Shown in pieces: positions 1 through 6,294 of a DNA stretch of 7,912 nt. Every line of letters begins with the position of its first letter. Position 1 is the first letter of the stretch. The notes under the pieces are model-generated. The model was not told the DNA's origin. It did not search any database and saw only the letters and a list, made by a program, of their open reading frames with translations. This stretch comes from JASFYU01 sp045046905 (GTDB lineage Bacteria > Bacteroidota > Bacteroidia > Flavobacteriales > Flavobacteriaceae), in contig JASFYU010000051.1 of the NCBI GenBank assembly GCA_045046905.1, positions 1-7,912 on the forward strand, in the 5' to 3' direction. The translations under genes and the position numbers were made by a program.

Positions 1-75
1 TATTCTTTCCAAGAAAAGAAACCAAGTATTAAATTTGATGTAGAAAAAAACAATCAATTGGCTTTATTCATTTAA
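1..75 (+). CDS. Probable IS transposase, C-terminal fragment (runs off the left edge)
   Basis: Frame 1 is open from base 1 to a TAA at 73-75 and encodes 24 residues ending in NNQLALFI. Several Bacteroidota transposases, notably IS4-type ones, end in a similar NQLxLF tail. The stop lies only 2 bases before the 20-bp inverted repeat at 78-97, the usual layout at the right end of an insertion sequence. Nothing of the catalytic domain is in the window, so the family cannot be fixed. IS4-like is a weak guess from the tail; that it is a transposase rests mainly on the flanking repeat and on the host gene starting abruptly just after it. Confidence 0.5.
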   Translation, partial: YSFQEKKPSIKFDVEKNNQLALFI

Positions 76-95
76 ATCCTTAGGTCGAACTCAGG
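1..95 (+). mobile_element. Right end of an insertion sequence (partial)
   Basis: This holds the last 24 codons of a probable transposase followed by the terminal repeat CCTTAGGTCGAACTCAGG at 78-95. The same 18-20 bases occur inverted at 7794-7813, where they mark the other kind of end of a second copy. Immediately after the repeat the reading frame of a DUF5916-like protein begins in mid-protein, so the element is inserted in that gene. Whether the final TT (96-97) belongs to the element or to host DNA is unclear. The rest of the element lies outside the window. The window edge inside a repeated element suggests an assembly break at an IS (inference). Confidence 0.65.
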
Positions 96-97
96 TT
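78..97 (+). repeat. Terminal inverted repeat of the left IS (right end)
   Basis: The 20 bases CCTTAGGTCGAACTCAGGTT match the reverse complement of 7794-7813 exactly. Similarity stops on the host side, and on the element side only scattered bases continue to match. It is too long and too well placed at two gene-disruption junctions to be chance. Confidence 0.8.
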
Positions 98-478
98 ATT
101 AGTACCCGCACGGTCATAGGAGGTTCTTTTGGAGGTCAGCGCTATCTGAACAGTGCCACGCTTAGGTTGCGGTCGGGTGATAAGTTTAATGCGGCATTTA
201 TTTATCAGCACAACAAGGTGAATCTTCCTGTGGGTGATTTTTCGGCCAATGTTTTTATTAGTCAACTATCCTATTCCTTTAAGCCAAACATATATATACA
301 GAGCTTGGTCCAGAACAATACGGTAAACAAGCTATGGGCTTTTAATCTAAGGTTCGGATGGTTGCAACAGGCAAATACAGGGCTATTTGTTGTATACAAT
401 CATACTCTTCAAGATGATAACCCCTTAAATAATAGTTTTATTATCAAGTATACCCGAATATTCGATTTGGTGAAGTAA
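96..478 (+). pseudogene. DUF5916-type protein, C-terminal remnant cut by the IS
   Basis: An open frame runs from the IS junction to TAA at 476-478, about 127 codons. The product (VISTRTVIGGSFGGQR..., then SGDKFNAAFIYQHNKVNLPVGDF, then NLRFGWLQQANTGLFVVYNH) resembles the C-terminal beta-strand-rich part of DUF5916 proteins. These are large Bacteroidota proteins of about 700-900 residues with an N-terminal carbohydrate-binding-family-9-like domain and an outer-membrane-barrel-like C-terminus. The alternating aromatic/hydrophobic strands fit such a barrel. The IS replaces everything upstream; reading back across the junction the frame meets TAG at 41-43, so no fusion to the transposase exists. 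A TTG at 167 could be called as a start but lies inside the conserved domain. It is the only plus-strand host gene and converges on the gene ending at 551. Confidence 0.7.
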
Positions 479-507
479 TCAGCACTTTTGATCCCCCATT
501 GAGGGTT

Positions 508-550
508 TATCCGACCAGTGGGCTCAACCTGCCTGTACTGGGTTATTGAC
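508..550. repeat. Intergenic repeat unit, copy A (diverged)
   Basis: The core at 508-528 contains ACCAGTGGG and matches the core of the other four copies at 15 of 21 positions. It is followed at 541-553 by GGTTATTGACTTA, which resembles GGGTATTGACTTTA of copy E at 6206-6219. The second block runs into the TAA stop of the minus-strand gene ending at 551. It lies between two convergent genes, so unlike the other copies it does not precede a start codon. A possible further relic (CCCCCATTGAGGGTTTAT, 493-510) lies beside it. Confidence 0.5.
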
Positions 551-1012
551 TTATACCCCGAATTGTTGCAGGTGATGGTTCAAATGTTTGTAGAACAGGG
601 TATTCCATTCTTTTTCGGTCAAAGGGCCGAAAGCATGCGACTCTTTGTTGTGAAAATGTGTAGCACCCAATTGTTGTGTCTTTTCCATATGGGCGATCAA
701 TCTATTTTTCTCCGATTCAAAATCCCTTTGGTCTTTGATGATGAACATGGGTGAAGTACGGCTGTTCTTTTTGTAGGGTTTTGGTCCTACGACAATGTTT
801 TTGGCGAACAATTTGATCATAAACTTTTGAAATCCCTTTGGTTTTGGGTGTTTGTCCTCGTATACCAATTCGTAAGCCACATTACAATGAGCCATCATTT
901 GTGAAACGTTCATCTTGCCCCAAAGGTTTTGGATTTTAGGAGTCAAGGCATTAATTCGGCCGATAACTACTTGGGTGTCGGTTGCGTCAAATATGTTTTT
1001 CATAGTTTTCAT
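551..1012 (-). CDS. DUF1569 / DinB-like protein
   Basis: This 153-residue protein resembles DUF1569 proteins, a branch of the DinB/YfiT-like four-helix-bundle superfamily. DinB-like proteins often bind a divalent metal through three histidines. Here His42 (in the MMAHCNVAYEL segment near the start of the second helix) and His143 with His146 or His147 (in KHLNHHLQQFG at the C-terminus) sit at the positions expected for such ligands. The phrases LWGKMNVSQMMAHC and GPLTEKEWNTLFYKHLNHHLQQFG are typical of the family. There is no signal peptide, so it is probably cytoplasmic. The reaction is unknown; some relatives are thiol-dependent transferases, but nothing here fixes a substrate. ATG at 1012 is used; Met4 (1003) is also possible. 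Repeat copy B ends 11 bases upstream of the start. Confidence 0.8.
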   Translation of the reverse strand: MKTMKNIFDATDTQVVIGRINALTPKIQNLWGKMNVSQMMAHCNVAYELVYEDKHPKPKGFQKFMIKLFAKNIVVGPKPYKKNSRTSPMFIIKDQRDFESEKNRLIAHMEKTQQLGATHFHNKESHAFGPLTEKEWNTLFYKHLNHHLQQFGV

Positions 1013-1021
1013 TTTCTAGAG

Positions 1022-1147
1022 TTATTCTCACCAGTGGGTTTAATTCCCTACCGAGTATTCGGAACCGTATCGAAATGATTGTGGAGTACCCTATTATCCA
1101 TTGTAATATAGTGAAATTACGCAACAATGGCTTGGCATCGACCAAGC
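1022..1147. repeat. Intergenic repeat unit, copy B
   Basis: The core at 1024-1044 (TTCTCACCAGTGGGTTTAAT) nearly matches copies C and D. It is followed by an unusually dyad-rich stretch: GGG/CCC at 1036-1038 and 1046-1048; CCGA/TCGG near 1050-1061; CCATTGT/ACAATGG at 1098-1104 and 1124-1130; and a hairpin GCTTGG(CATCGA)CCAAGC at 1130-1147. Like copy C it carries ATCGAAATG a little beyond the core. It fills the space between the esterase stop (1191) and the DUF1569 start (1012). The core is certain; the right boundary is a judgement. Confidence 0.6.
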
Positions 1148-1190
1148 TGTTTTCTTCGATTATTGTTTCTGGGGAAGATCGTAATCGCGG

Positions 1191-2018
1191 TCATTTTTGT
1201 ATTTTAATAAATTCATTGGCAAACCTTTTTCCGATACTCCTTTGACTTTCCGAATCAAAATGTACTTTATCTCCTTTGTCTTTGAGGTCCGATGTATGAA
1301 TAACCGTTACCTCGGCATCGGTTGAAGCGTACGATTTAATCTGCGCATTTATTTTCGACCAATTTGCATTCGTGGAATAAGGCCCAAGTTCACCGATTAA
1401 AATTGGTAATTTTTCGTCAGCGACTATTTGCCTGAACGCACCGACTAATTTTGACAATCTTTTATGGTACAATGTAATGTTCTCAGGGTTTGCATCACTT
1501 TCACCCTGATGCCATAATATTCCTTTAATTACGCCATGTTTTTTTCCGATGGCTACTTTTTCCTTGAAATTTGTTAAAAGTTGTACGTTTCTGTATATCG
1601 AGTCACCTAACCATTGTGAAATTGAACTACCACCAACAGCGGTTGGAAGTAGTAAAACTGAAATACTATCAGGAATTTTCTGGGTCAAGGTCTTGGCGAA
1701 TGAAAGACCACAATCTAAGCCGGTCAATGCGGGTTCATAAAAATGAAGGGGTTCTTTGGCAAGGGTAATTACACCCTTCCTGTTGATTGTGAAAATTCTT
1801 TCATTGGGGACGGTATCCTGGGGTTCTACAAAACCCCGACCTGCCATATTTGATTGTCCGGCAAGTATAAATACCCATGTATTCTTTGCCATTGAGATAG
1901 TATCGGCCCTTACCTCCACTTTGGGAAAAAACCGAGTTCTACTATCCTTTTCCTCTATGTTGCATGATATCATACAACAGCCTATAGTTATTAGGAATAT
2001 TATTTTTTCAATGTTCAT
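1191..2018 (-). CDS. SGNH-type carbohydrate acetylesterase (sialate O-acetylesterase family), lipoprotein
   Basis: This 275-residue protein has a lipoprotein signal (hydrophobic stretch residues 5-18, MISC with Cys19). A sialate-O-acetylesterase-type domain (PF03629, SGNH-hydrolase fold) follows. The nucleophile motif is ILAGQSNMAG with Ser56; an oxyanion-hole-like segment VGGSSISQW is near 128-136; WHQGESD is at 169-175; the likely catalytic His253 lies in KVHFDSESQ. The protein is short and single-domain, within the usual range for this family. Such enzymes remove O-acetyl groups from sialic acid or from plant and algal polysaccharides; the substrate cannot be told here. As a lipoprotein it probably acts at the periplasm or cell surface. 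The start is ATG 2018, the only start giving an intact signal peptide. Repeat copy C lies 63 bases upstream. Confidence 0.85.
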   Translation of the reverse strand: MNIEKIIFLITIGCCMISCNIEEKDSRTRFFPKVEVRADTISMAKNTWVFILAGQSNMAGRGFVEPQDTVPNERIFTINRKGVITLAKEPLHFYEPALTGLDCGLSFAKTLTQKIPDSISVLLLPTAVGGSSISQWLGDSIYRNVQLLTNFKEKVAIGKKHGVIKGILWHQGESDANPENITLYHKRLSKLVGAFRQIVADEKLPILIGELGPYSTNANWSKINAQIKSYASTDAEVTVIHTSDLKDKGDKVHFDSESQRSIGKRFANEFIKIQK

Positions 2019-2081
2019 TATTTATTGGTTCTTGTGGTGTTCTTAGGTGTAGCACTTAAATGACCTTACTATATTGTTTTT

Positions 2082-2179
2082 ATTCCCACCAGTGGGTTTA
2101 ATACCCCTGATGCTTGCATCGAAATGTTAAAGTTTGTTCCTTTTAATGCCTCGTGGGCTTGCCCCGAGGTAGTTTACTT
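2082..2179. repeat. Intergenic repeat unit, copy C (best-preserved)
   Basis: The core at 2082-2102 has the dyad CCCACCAGTGGG (2085-2096). Next come GATGC(TT)GCATC (2109-2120), a T-rich spacer, and a strong hairpin CCTCGTGGGC(TT)GCCCCGAGG at 2149-2169 (nine pairs, one bulged T). It closes with TAGTTTACTT at 2170-2179, which contains the TAA stop of the decarboxylase (2174-2176 on the minus strand). The same blocks in the same order appear in copy E. The unit thus runs from inside the stop codon of one gene to 63 bases before the start of the next. Confidence 0.65.
2149..2169. other. Strong hairpin inside repeat copy C
   Basis: CCTCG-T-GGGC and GCCCCGAGG are complementary over nine base pairs with one bulged T and a TT loop, making this the most GC-rich structure in an AT-rich window. 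It lies directly after the decarboxylase stop. Neither strand shows a run of U after the stem, so it is not a standard rho-independent terminator. It could still protect mRNA ends or act as the palindrome of a REP-like element. Copy E has a reduced form, the perfect palindrome CCTCGAGG at 6200-6207. Confidence 0.55.
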
Positions 2180-3670
2180 GGGCGAATTCTTCTTTAAAAG
2201 CTTATGTGTTTTTCTTCCCGCCTTAATTACTAGCGCTATAATTTCCTCAATATCTTTATTCGAAGTCCTGAAATTTACGATGCAAGCTCGTAAACAATAT
2301 TTTTTATTCACCAGGGCATTCGAGAGAAAAACCTCGCCACCTGTCTGTAAGGTGTTTACTATTTCTTCATTTAATGTATTTAGATAGTCGTCTTTATCAG
2401 TACTGTCTTTTAAGTATTCTATAGGAATATATCGAAATGTGGCAATACTGAGATTTTGTGAAACAGCCTCTAATTCAGGGTGATTCTCAGCTTTTTCAAA
2501 TATTGATTTTGATAGCTCAATATCTTCGCTGATCATTTTCTCGTAACCACTTCGACCTACTTGTTGTAAGGTCATCCATACTTTTAGGGCTCTGAAACCG
2601 CGAGAATTTTGAAGTCCGTATTCATAATAATTTTGAGCGATTTCTTCTTTGCTATTGGTGAAATTATAGTATTCGGGGTGTGAGCTGAAGGTATCTATTA
2701 AATGCTGAGGGTCTTTTACCAGGGTACACCCTGCTTCAAGGGGGTTGTATAACCATTTATGGGGATCCAAGGCAATAGAATCTGCTTCTTTGAGGCCCTT
2801 GAACACTTTTTTCAACTTTGGAATAACTGCTGCTGGAGCGCCATAGGCACCATCGATATGAAACCATAGATTATAGGTTTTACAAACACTAGAAATGCCC
2901 TCCAAATTATCAACGGCACCCGTACTAACATCACCGGCCGTACCGACTACCATAAAAGGTTTATAACCTAGGTTTAAATCATCATTAATGGTTTTCTCTA
3001 GAACCTCAATATTCATTTTATTGTTAGAGTCTGTTACGATCCAGCGAATAGATTTGGACCCATGGCCAAACAAAATTACTGCTTTTTCTACCCAAGTATG
3101 TGTTGTTTTTGAACAGTAGACAAGTAATTTTGAATCAGACACTAGTCCATCTTCCTTAAAATTTTCAGATGCCTTTGCTGTTCTAGCGGTAAGAAAAGCG
3201 GTAAAATTAGCCATATTGCCACCACTGACTAAAAGTCCTCCGTAGGTATTAGGAACTCCTATGAATTCAGCCAGCCATTGTATGGTTTGCTTTTCTATTT
3301 CAGTTGCCATAGGGCTCAATATATGTGCTCCGACATTGGGGTTTACCGCAGCTGCTAACAAATCTGCCAATGCTCCGATAGGTGCGGCGGAAGAAGTTAT
3401 ATACCCTAAAAATTTTGGATGCCCATTGAGCAAAGAATGGTCAAGTAGTAAATCTGTTGTTTTGGACAGTAATTCTGCCGCAGGCATTCCATTTTCTGGT
3501 AAGGAAGCCTTGCCTAAAATATGTTGTAATTCTATTGGGGTTTCGCCCGTGGTCACAGGTTTTTCATCAATGGTGTCAATAAAATCAGCAATTTTATCAA
3601 TTAATCGATATCCTATTTTTCGAAATTCTTCTTTATTGATTTCAATGGGTGTTTCTCTCATGCTTGTCAT
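2174..3670 (-). CDS. PLP-dependent group II decarboxylase (aromatic-L-amino-acid decarboxylase type)
   Basis: This 498-residue cytoplasmic enzyme belongs to the pyridoxal-deC family (PF00282), full length compared with bacterial AADC-like enzymes. Visible landmarks are the N-terminal HPKFLGY segment (84-90), SGGNMANF (149-156) for cofactor phosphate, His191 in the TTHTWVEKA segment that stacks on PLP, Asp273 in HIDGAYG, and Lys305 in DPHKWL, which forms the Schiff base. Counting back from GFRALKVW, Tyr348 falls where the catalytic-loop tyrosine of AADC sits. That residue separates decarboxylases from Phe-bearing aldehyde synthases, so amine formation is the likely outcome. The substrate (Tyr, DOPA, Trp, Phe or another) cannot be read. 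No amino-acid/amine antiporter is adjacent, unlike acid-resistance decarboxylase pairs. ATG at 3670 is used; Met4 is an alternative. Repeat copies flank it on both sides. Confidence 0.9.
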   Translation of the reverse strand: MTSMRETPIEINKEEFRKIGYRLIDKIADFIDTIDEKPVTTGETPIELQHILGKASLPENGMPAAELLSKTTDLLLDHSLLNGHPKFLGYITSSAAPIGALADLLAAAVNPNVGAHILSPMATEIEKQTIQWLAEFIGVPNTYGGLLVSGGNMANFTAFLTARTAKASENFKEDGLVSDSKLLVYCSKTTHTWVEKAVILFGHGSKSIRWIVTDSNNKMNIEVLEKTINDDLNLGYKPFMVVGTAGDVSTGAVDNLEGISSVCKTYNLWFHIDGAYGAPAAVIPKLKKVFKGLKEADSIALDPHKWLYNPLEAGCTLVKDPQHLIDTFSSHPEYYNFTNSKEEIAQNYYEYGLQNSRGFRALKVWMTLQQVGRSGYEKMISEDIELSKSIFEKAENHPELEAVSQNLSIATFRYIPIEYLKDSTDKDDYLNTLNEEIVNTLQTGGEVFLSNALVNKKYCLRACIVNFRTSNKDIEEIIALVIKAGRKTHKLLKKNSPK

Positions 3671-3684
3671 TCTATTGTGTATTC

Positions 3685-3727
3685 TATTCTCACCAGTGGG
3701 TTTAGAGCGAGGATATTAACTAATATA
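3685..3727. repeat. Intergenic repeat unit, copy D (short form)
   Basis: The core at 3686-3706 carries TTCTCACCAGTGGGTTTA, as in copy B. It is followed directly by GCGAGGATATTAACTAA, which resembles the CCGAGGTAGTTTACTT block of copy C without the spacer. ATATTA/TAATAT (3713-3718 and 3721-3726) forms a small dyad. The core ends 15 bases before the decarboxylase ATG (3670). This looks like an internally deleted form of the unit. Confidence 0.55.
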
Positions 3728-3745
3728 TCATTATTTAAGTAGCCC

Positions 3746-4387
3746 TCAGTTCGATAAAATTTCGATATCCTTAATCAGGCGAAGAATTTCTTTAGGGTCT
3801 GTACCATTGTAAATACCTCTCATTTGTTTTTTTGTATCGACCAAAATAAAGTTAGGGGTGTGTATGAAATCTTGTAGCCCACCATCGCCTTGTTCTACTA
3901 CTGCAAAGTAACTCTTTCTGGCCAATTCATATATGTGTTTTTTATCACCTGTAGTAATATTCCACTTTGAGTCTAGTACACCTTTATTGTCGGCATATTT
4001 TCGTAGCACAGGAACGCTATCAATTTCAGGAGTTACTGATAGTGATAAAAGCATAATTTCAGTGTCATGTATAAATTCTTCTTGAATTTTAACCATATTA
4101 TTGGTCATTACCGGACAGATACTGGGGCAGCTCGTAAAAAAGAAATCGACAACATAAATTTTATTTTTATAATCTTCTTGGGTGATTGTTATTCCGTTTT
4201 GATTTATGAGTTCAAAATCGGCAACGGTATGATTTTCACTGCTATTCTGTAGGCTTTTGTCAACCAATTCTGAATTAAAATCGGAAGGTTTGTATATAGG
4301 TAATTGTTTTGCTGATGTTTGTTTGCAAGAACCAATACAGAGGCTGGCAAAGCTCAAAAAAAGGAAATATATTCTATATATCTTCAT
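3746..4387 (-). CDS. SCO1/SenC/PrrC-type copper-binding lipoprotein
   Basis: From ATG 4387 the product has 213 residues. The frame is open to a TTG at 4393, but TTG abuts the TPR stop and would precede the signal peptide MKIYRIYFLFLSFASLCIGSC, so ATG 4387 is preferred. The lipobox IGSC gives Cys21 as the lipid anchor. A thioredoxin-fold SCO domain follows, with CPSICP at 87-92 (Cys87 and Cys91) and His176 in the DFIHTPNFILVD segment. These three residues are the copper ligands of SCO proteins. Family members deliver copper to, or reduce thiols of, the CuA site of cytochrome c oxidase and sit on the periplasmic face. The gene starts 6 bases after the TPR lipoprotein stop, so both are surely co-transcribed and perhaps translationally coupled. 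No oxidase gene is visible here. Confidence 0.9.
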   Translation of the reverse strand: MKIYRIYFLFLSFASLCIGSCKQTSAKQLPIYKPSDFNSELVDKSLQNSSENHTVADFELINQNGITITQEDYKNKIYVVDFFFTSCPSICPVMTNNMVKIQEEFIHDTEIMLLSLSVTPEIDSVPVLRKYADNKGVLDSKWNITTGDKKHIYELARKSYFAVVEQGDGGLQDFIHTPNFILVDTKKQMRGIYNGTDPKEILRLIKDIEILSN

Positions 4388-4393
4388 ACTCAA

Positions 4394-6085
4394 TTAAATC
4401 ACTTTTCTTGCAATGAACGCCTTGGCTTCATTTATTTCAGTACGTTCTACCTTTGAACCTTTGGTTACTTCTAATAATTGCTCAAAATATATGAAGGCTT
4501 TTTCGGTATCGCCGGATCGATCTGCGGCAATTGCTGCACCGTATACGCCGTTAAATCGGTTAGGATGAATCTTTAGGTTTTCTTGATAAGCTACTAGTGC
4601 TTCACTGTTTTTTCCCATTTCTAAAAGCATATCTCCCAATAATTCTATAGCGGGTAAGACATCACCTGGAGTTACAGGGTGTTTACTCGTTACTTTTTCT
4701 ATTGCTACCGCTTCTTGCATTAGTGCAAGTCCGGTTTTTACATCATTCTTTCTAAAATTTAACCAAGCTTGTGCTGTTTTAATTTGAATTTCAACTTGTT
4801 TGACTTGAATAGCCTTTGTGTGGTCGTTTTGGGCAATTAAATTTTGGTGCAATCCTTTTAGAATCTCAATTTCTTCTTCTGTCGAAGCAAAATCTTTTAT
4901 GTTTGATGCTCCCATAGCTCTTGCGAAATGATGTATTGCCTTTTGCCAAGGAAAGTCTTCCCAGTCTAAACCAATCTCTTGCAGGTCTAAGTTTGCTCCT
5001 CGTTTCCAATTTTTATTTTCGAGAGCCAACCTCGCAGGTATTGCTGCTATGGGGTAGATTGATGCGAGTGTATTAGCAGGATAAAATTCATTGAGTTTGC
5101 TTATTTCTATATACTGTTTTTCAGCATTTGAATTAGCCCCTTTTTGAAGGTAGGCGTAAACCAAATAATCTATGGCATGCAATTCTTCAAAATAGGCACC
5201 ATTTATTCCTGCTGATTGGGTGTAGCATCTAGAACTTTCTGCAGACATTATGTTGGAAGAGATAGACTCTTCCCATATACCTAATCTCGTAAAAATATGT
5301 GAGGGCATATGTTGGGCATGTGATGAGGATGGGGCTATTTGTGCATATCGTCTCGCTGTTTCGAGCGCCTTATGTGCTAATTCGGGGTTATCGTAATTAT
5401 GTATAATATAATGCGCAATACCTGGATGATTCGGATTTTCGGCAAAAAGTGCTTCAAGAATTTCCCCTGCTTTTCTTTCATTGGCATAGTCTTTTGCGGC
5501 CCTATCTCGGGTCGAATATAAAGCCAAGGTATAAAAAATAGCAGCCTCTACATCTTCAGGATATTTTAGGTAGATCTGCTCCATTTTTTCTTCAAATCTC
5601 TTTGCCCTTGTCTTATGATCTACGGTCTTCCAATCGGTATAAAAAGCATCGATAGCATTGATATAATCTCTTTGTTTATCATCCATTGCCAATATTTTAG
5701 CAACTTCTATTATTTTAGAACCCTTGGTCAGATCTTTTTCCGAAGGAGGAAACCAAGCGGCATGGTAGATACTCATGGCAACGCCCCAATAGGCCATTGG
5801 GCAATTTGGATCGGCATCGATTACTTTTACAAAGGCCTTTTCAGCTTCGGTATATTGAAAAGAATGTAGCAGGGCTACGGCTAAATCAAAAGTAGCTCTG
5901 GTTTCATAGCTGCACGACAGCGAGAATTTCAGTTCTCCAAACTGTCCGTCACCACATAAAAGCAGATCACCTCTTAAAAAATCTATGGATGCCAAAGCAG
6001 GATTCACATTCGTATTCTTACAAGAAGAAATGCTTATAAATACAAGTAAACAGCTTAGAATAAATATAATTTTTGAATGCTTCAT
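4394..6085 (-). CDS. Histidine-rich TPR-repeat lipoprotein
   Basis: The 563-residue protein has a lipoprotein signal (hydrophobic 6-20, SISSC, Cys22). Helical tetratricopeptide-type repeats occur near 65-105 (FDLAVALLHSFQYTEAEKAF...), 180-240 and 480-560, the last with clear TPR phasing. It belongs to a widespread family of TPR proteins of unknown function known by the motifs LLHSF-YxEAExAF, DPxCPMAYWGVAMS, AHYIIHNYDNPELA and HAQHMPSHIFTRLGIW. The conserved histidines 74, 108, 225, 229, 256, 259, 263 and 303 cluster in the N-terminal two thirds, with Cys44, Cys58 and Cys95. Plain scaffolds do not normally need this, so a metal site or catalytic role is possible (inference). The gene ends just before the SCO1-type gene, so a shared role, perhaps in metal handling at the cell envelope, is plausible. 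The core of repeat copy E lies 14 bases upstream of the ATG. Confidence 0.85.
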   Translation of the reverse strand: MKHSKIIFILSCLLVFISISSCKNTNVNPALASIDFLRGDLLLCGDGQFGELKFSLSCSYETRATFDLAVALLHSFQYTEAEKAFVKVIDADPNCPMAYWGVAMSIYHAAWFPPSEKDLTKGSKIIEVAKILAMDDKQRDYINAIDAFYTDWKTVDHKTRAKRFEEKMEQIYLKYPEDVEAAIFYTLALYSTRDRAAKDYANERKAGEILEALFAENPNHPGIAHYIIHNYDNPELAHKALETARRYAQIAPSSSHAQHMPSHIFTRLGIWEESISSNIMSAESSRCYTQSAGINGAYFEELHAIDYLVYAYLQKGANSNAEKQYIEISKLNEFYPANTLASIYPIAAIPARLALENKNWKRGANLDLQEIGLDWEDFPWQKAIHHFARAMGASNIKDFASTEEEIEILKGLHQNLIAQNDHTKAIQVKQVEIQIKTAQAWLNFRKNDVKTGLALMQEAVAIEKVTSKHPVTPGDVLPAIELLGDMLLEMGKNSEALVAYQENLKIHPNRFNGVYGAAIAADRSGDTEKAFIYFEQLLEVTKGSKVERTEINEAKAFIARKVI

Positions 6086-6097
6086 AGGTTACTATTT

Positions 6098-6220
6098 TTA
6101 TTCCCACTAGTGGATTTAATTATTTGATGTTTGCATCGTTACGGTCGTTATCTGAATGATTAATAATTTTGTCTTTTCCATGCTTCTGGGTCTGCCTTGC
6201 CTCGAGGGTATTGACTTTAA
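6098..6220. repeat. Intergenic repeat unit, copy E
   Basis: The core at 6100-6120 contains a perfect 10-bp palindrome CCACTAGTGG (6104-6113). GATGTTTGCATCG (6126-6138) corresponds to GATGCTTGCATCG of copy C. The far block CATGCTTCTGGG...CCTCGAGGGTATTGACTT (about 6180-6218) corresponds to ATGCCTCGTGGG...CCCCGAGGTAGTTTACTT of copy C. The spacer between the blocks differs. The unit sits between the cupin gene and the TPR gene; the far block is about 77 bases beyond the cupin stop. Confidence 0.6.
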
Positions 6221-6294
6221 ATTTCCTGTTTTCTAAAACCAAGGTATGCAAACAGGTGATTGCTATCTGATATTGATATTAAGCAAGTTAACTA

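Noticed and set aside
1549..2046. Plus-strand open frames opposite the esterase gene
   Set aside because: They are antisense shadows of a gene with clear catalytic motifs and show no recognisable protein features. The same applies to frames opposite the other minus-strand genes.
2149..2169. Rho-independent terminator after the decarboxylase
   Set aside because: The hairpin is strong, but no U-tract follows on either strand.
4388..4393. TTG start for the SCO1-type gene at 4393
   Set aside because: ATG at 4387 gives a better signal peptide start, and the TTG only adds two residues directly abutting the upstream stop.
508..6120. Integron gene-cassette array with attC sites between co-oriented genes
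   Set aside because: The repeats lie at successive gene boundaries in one orientation, but the cores do not fit the RYYYAAC/GTTRRRY att core, one interval holds two genes, and no integrase is visible.
508..6120. CRISPR array
   Set aside because: The repeats are diverged, spaced by whole genes, and not regularly interspersed with short spacers.
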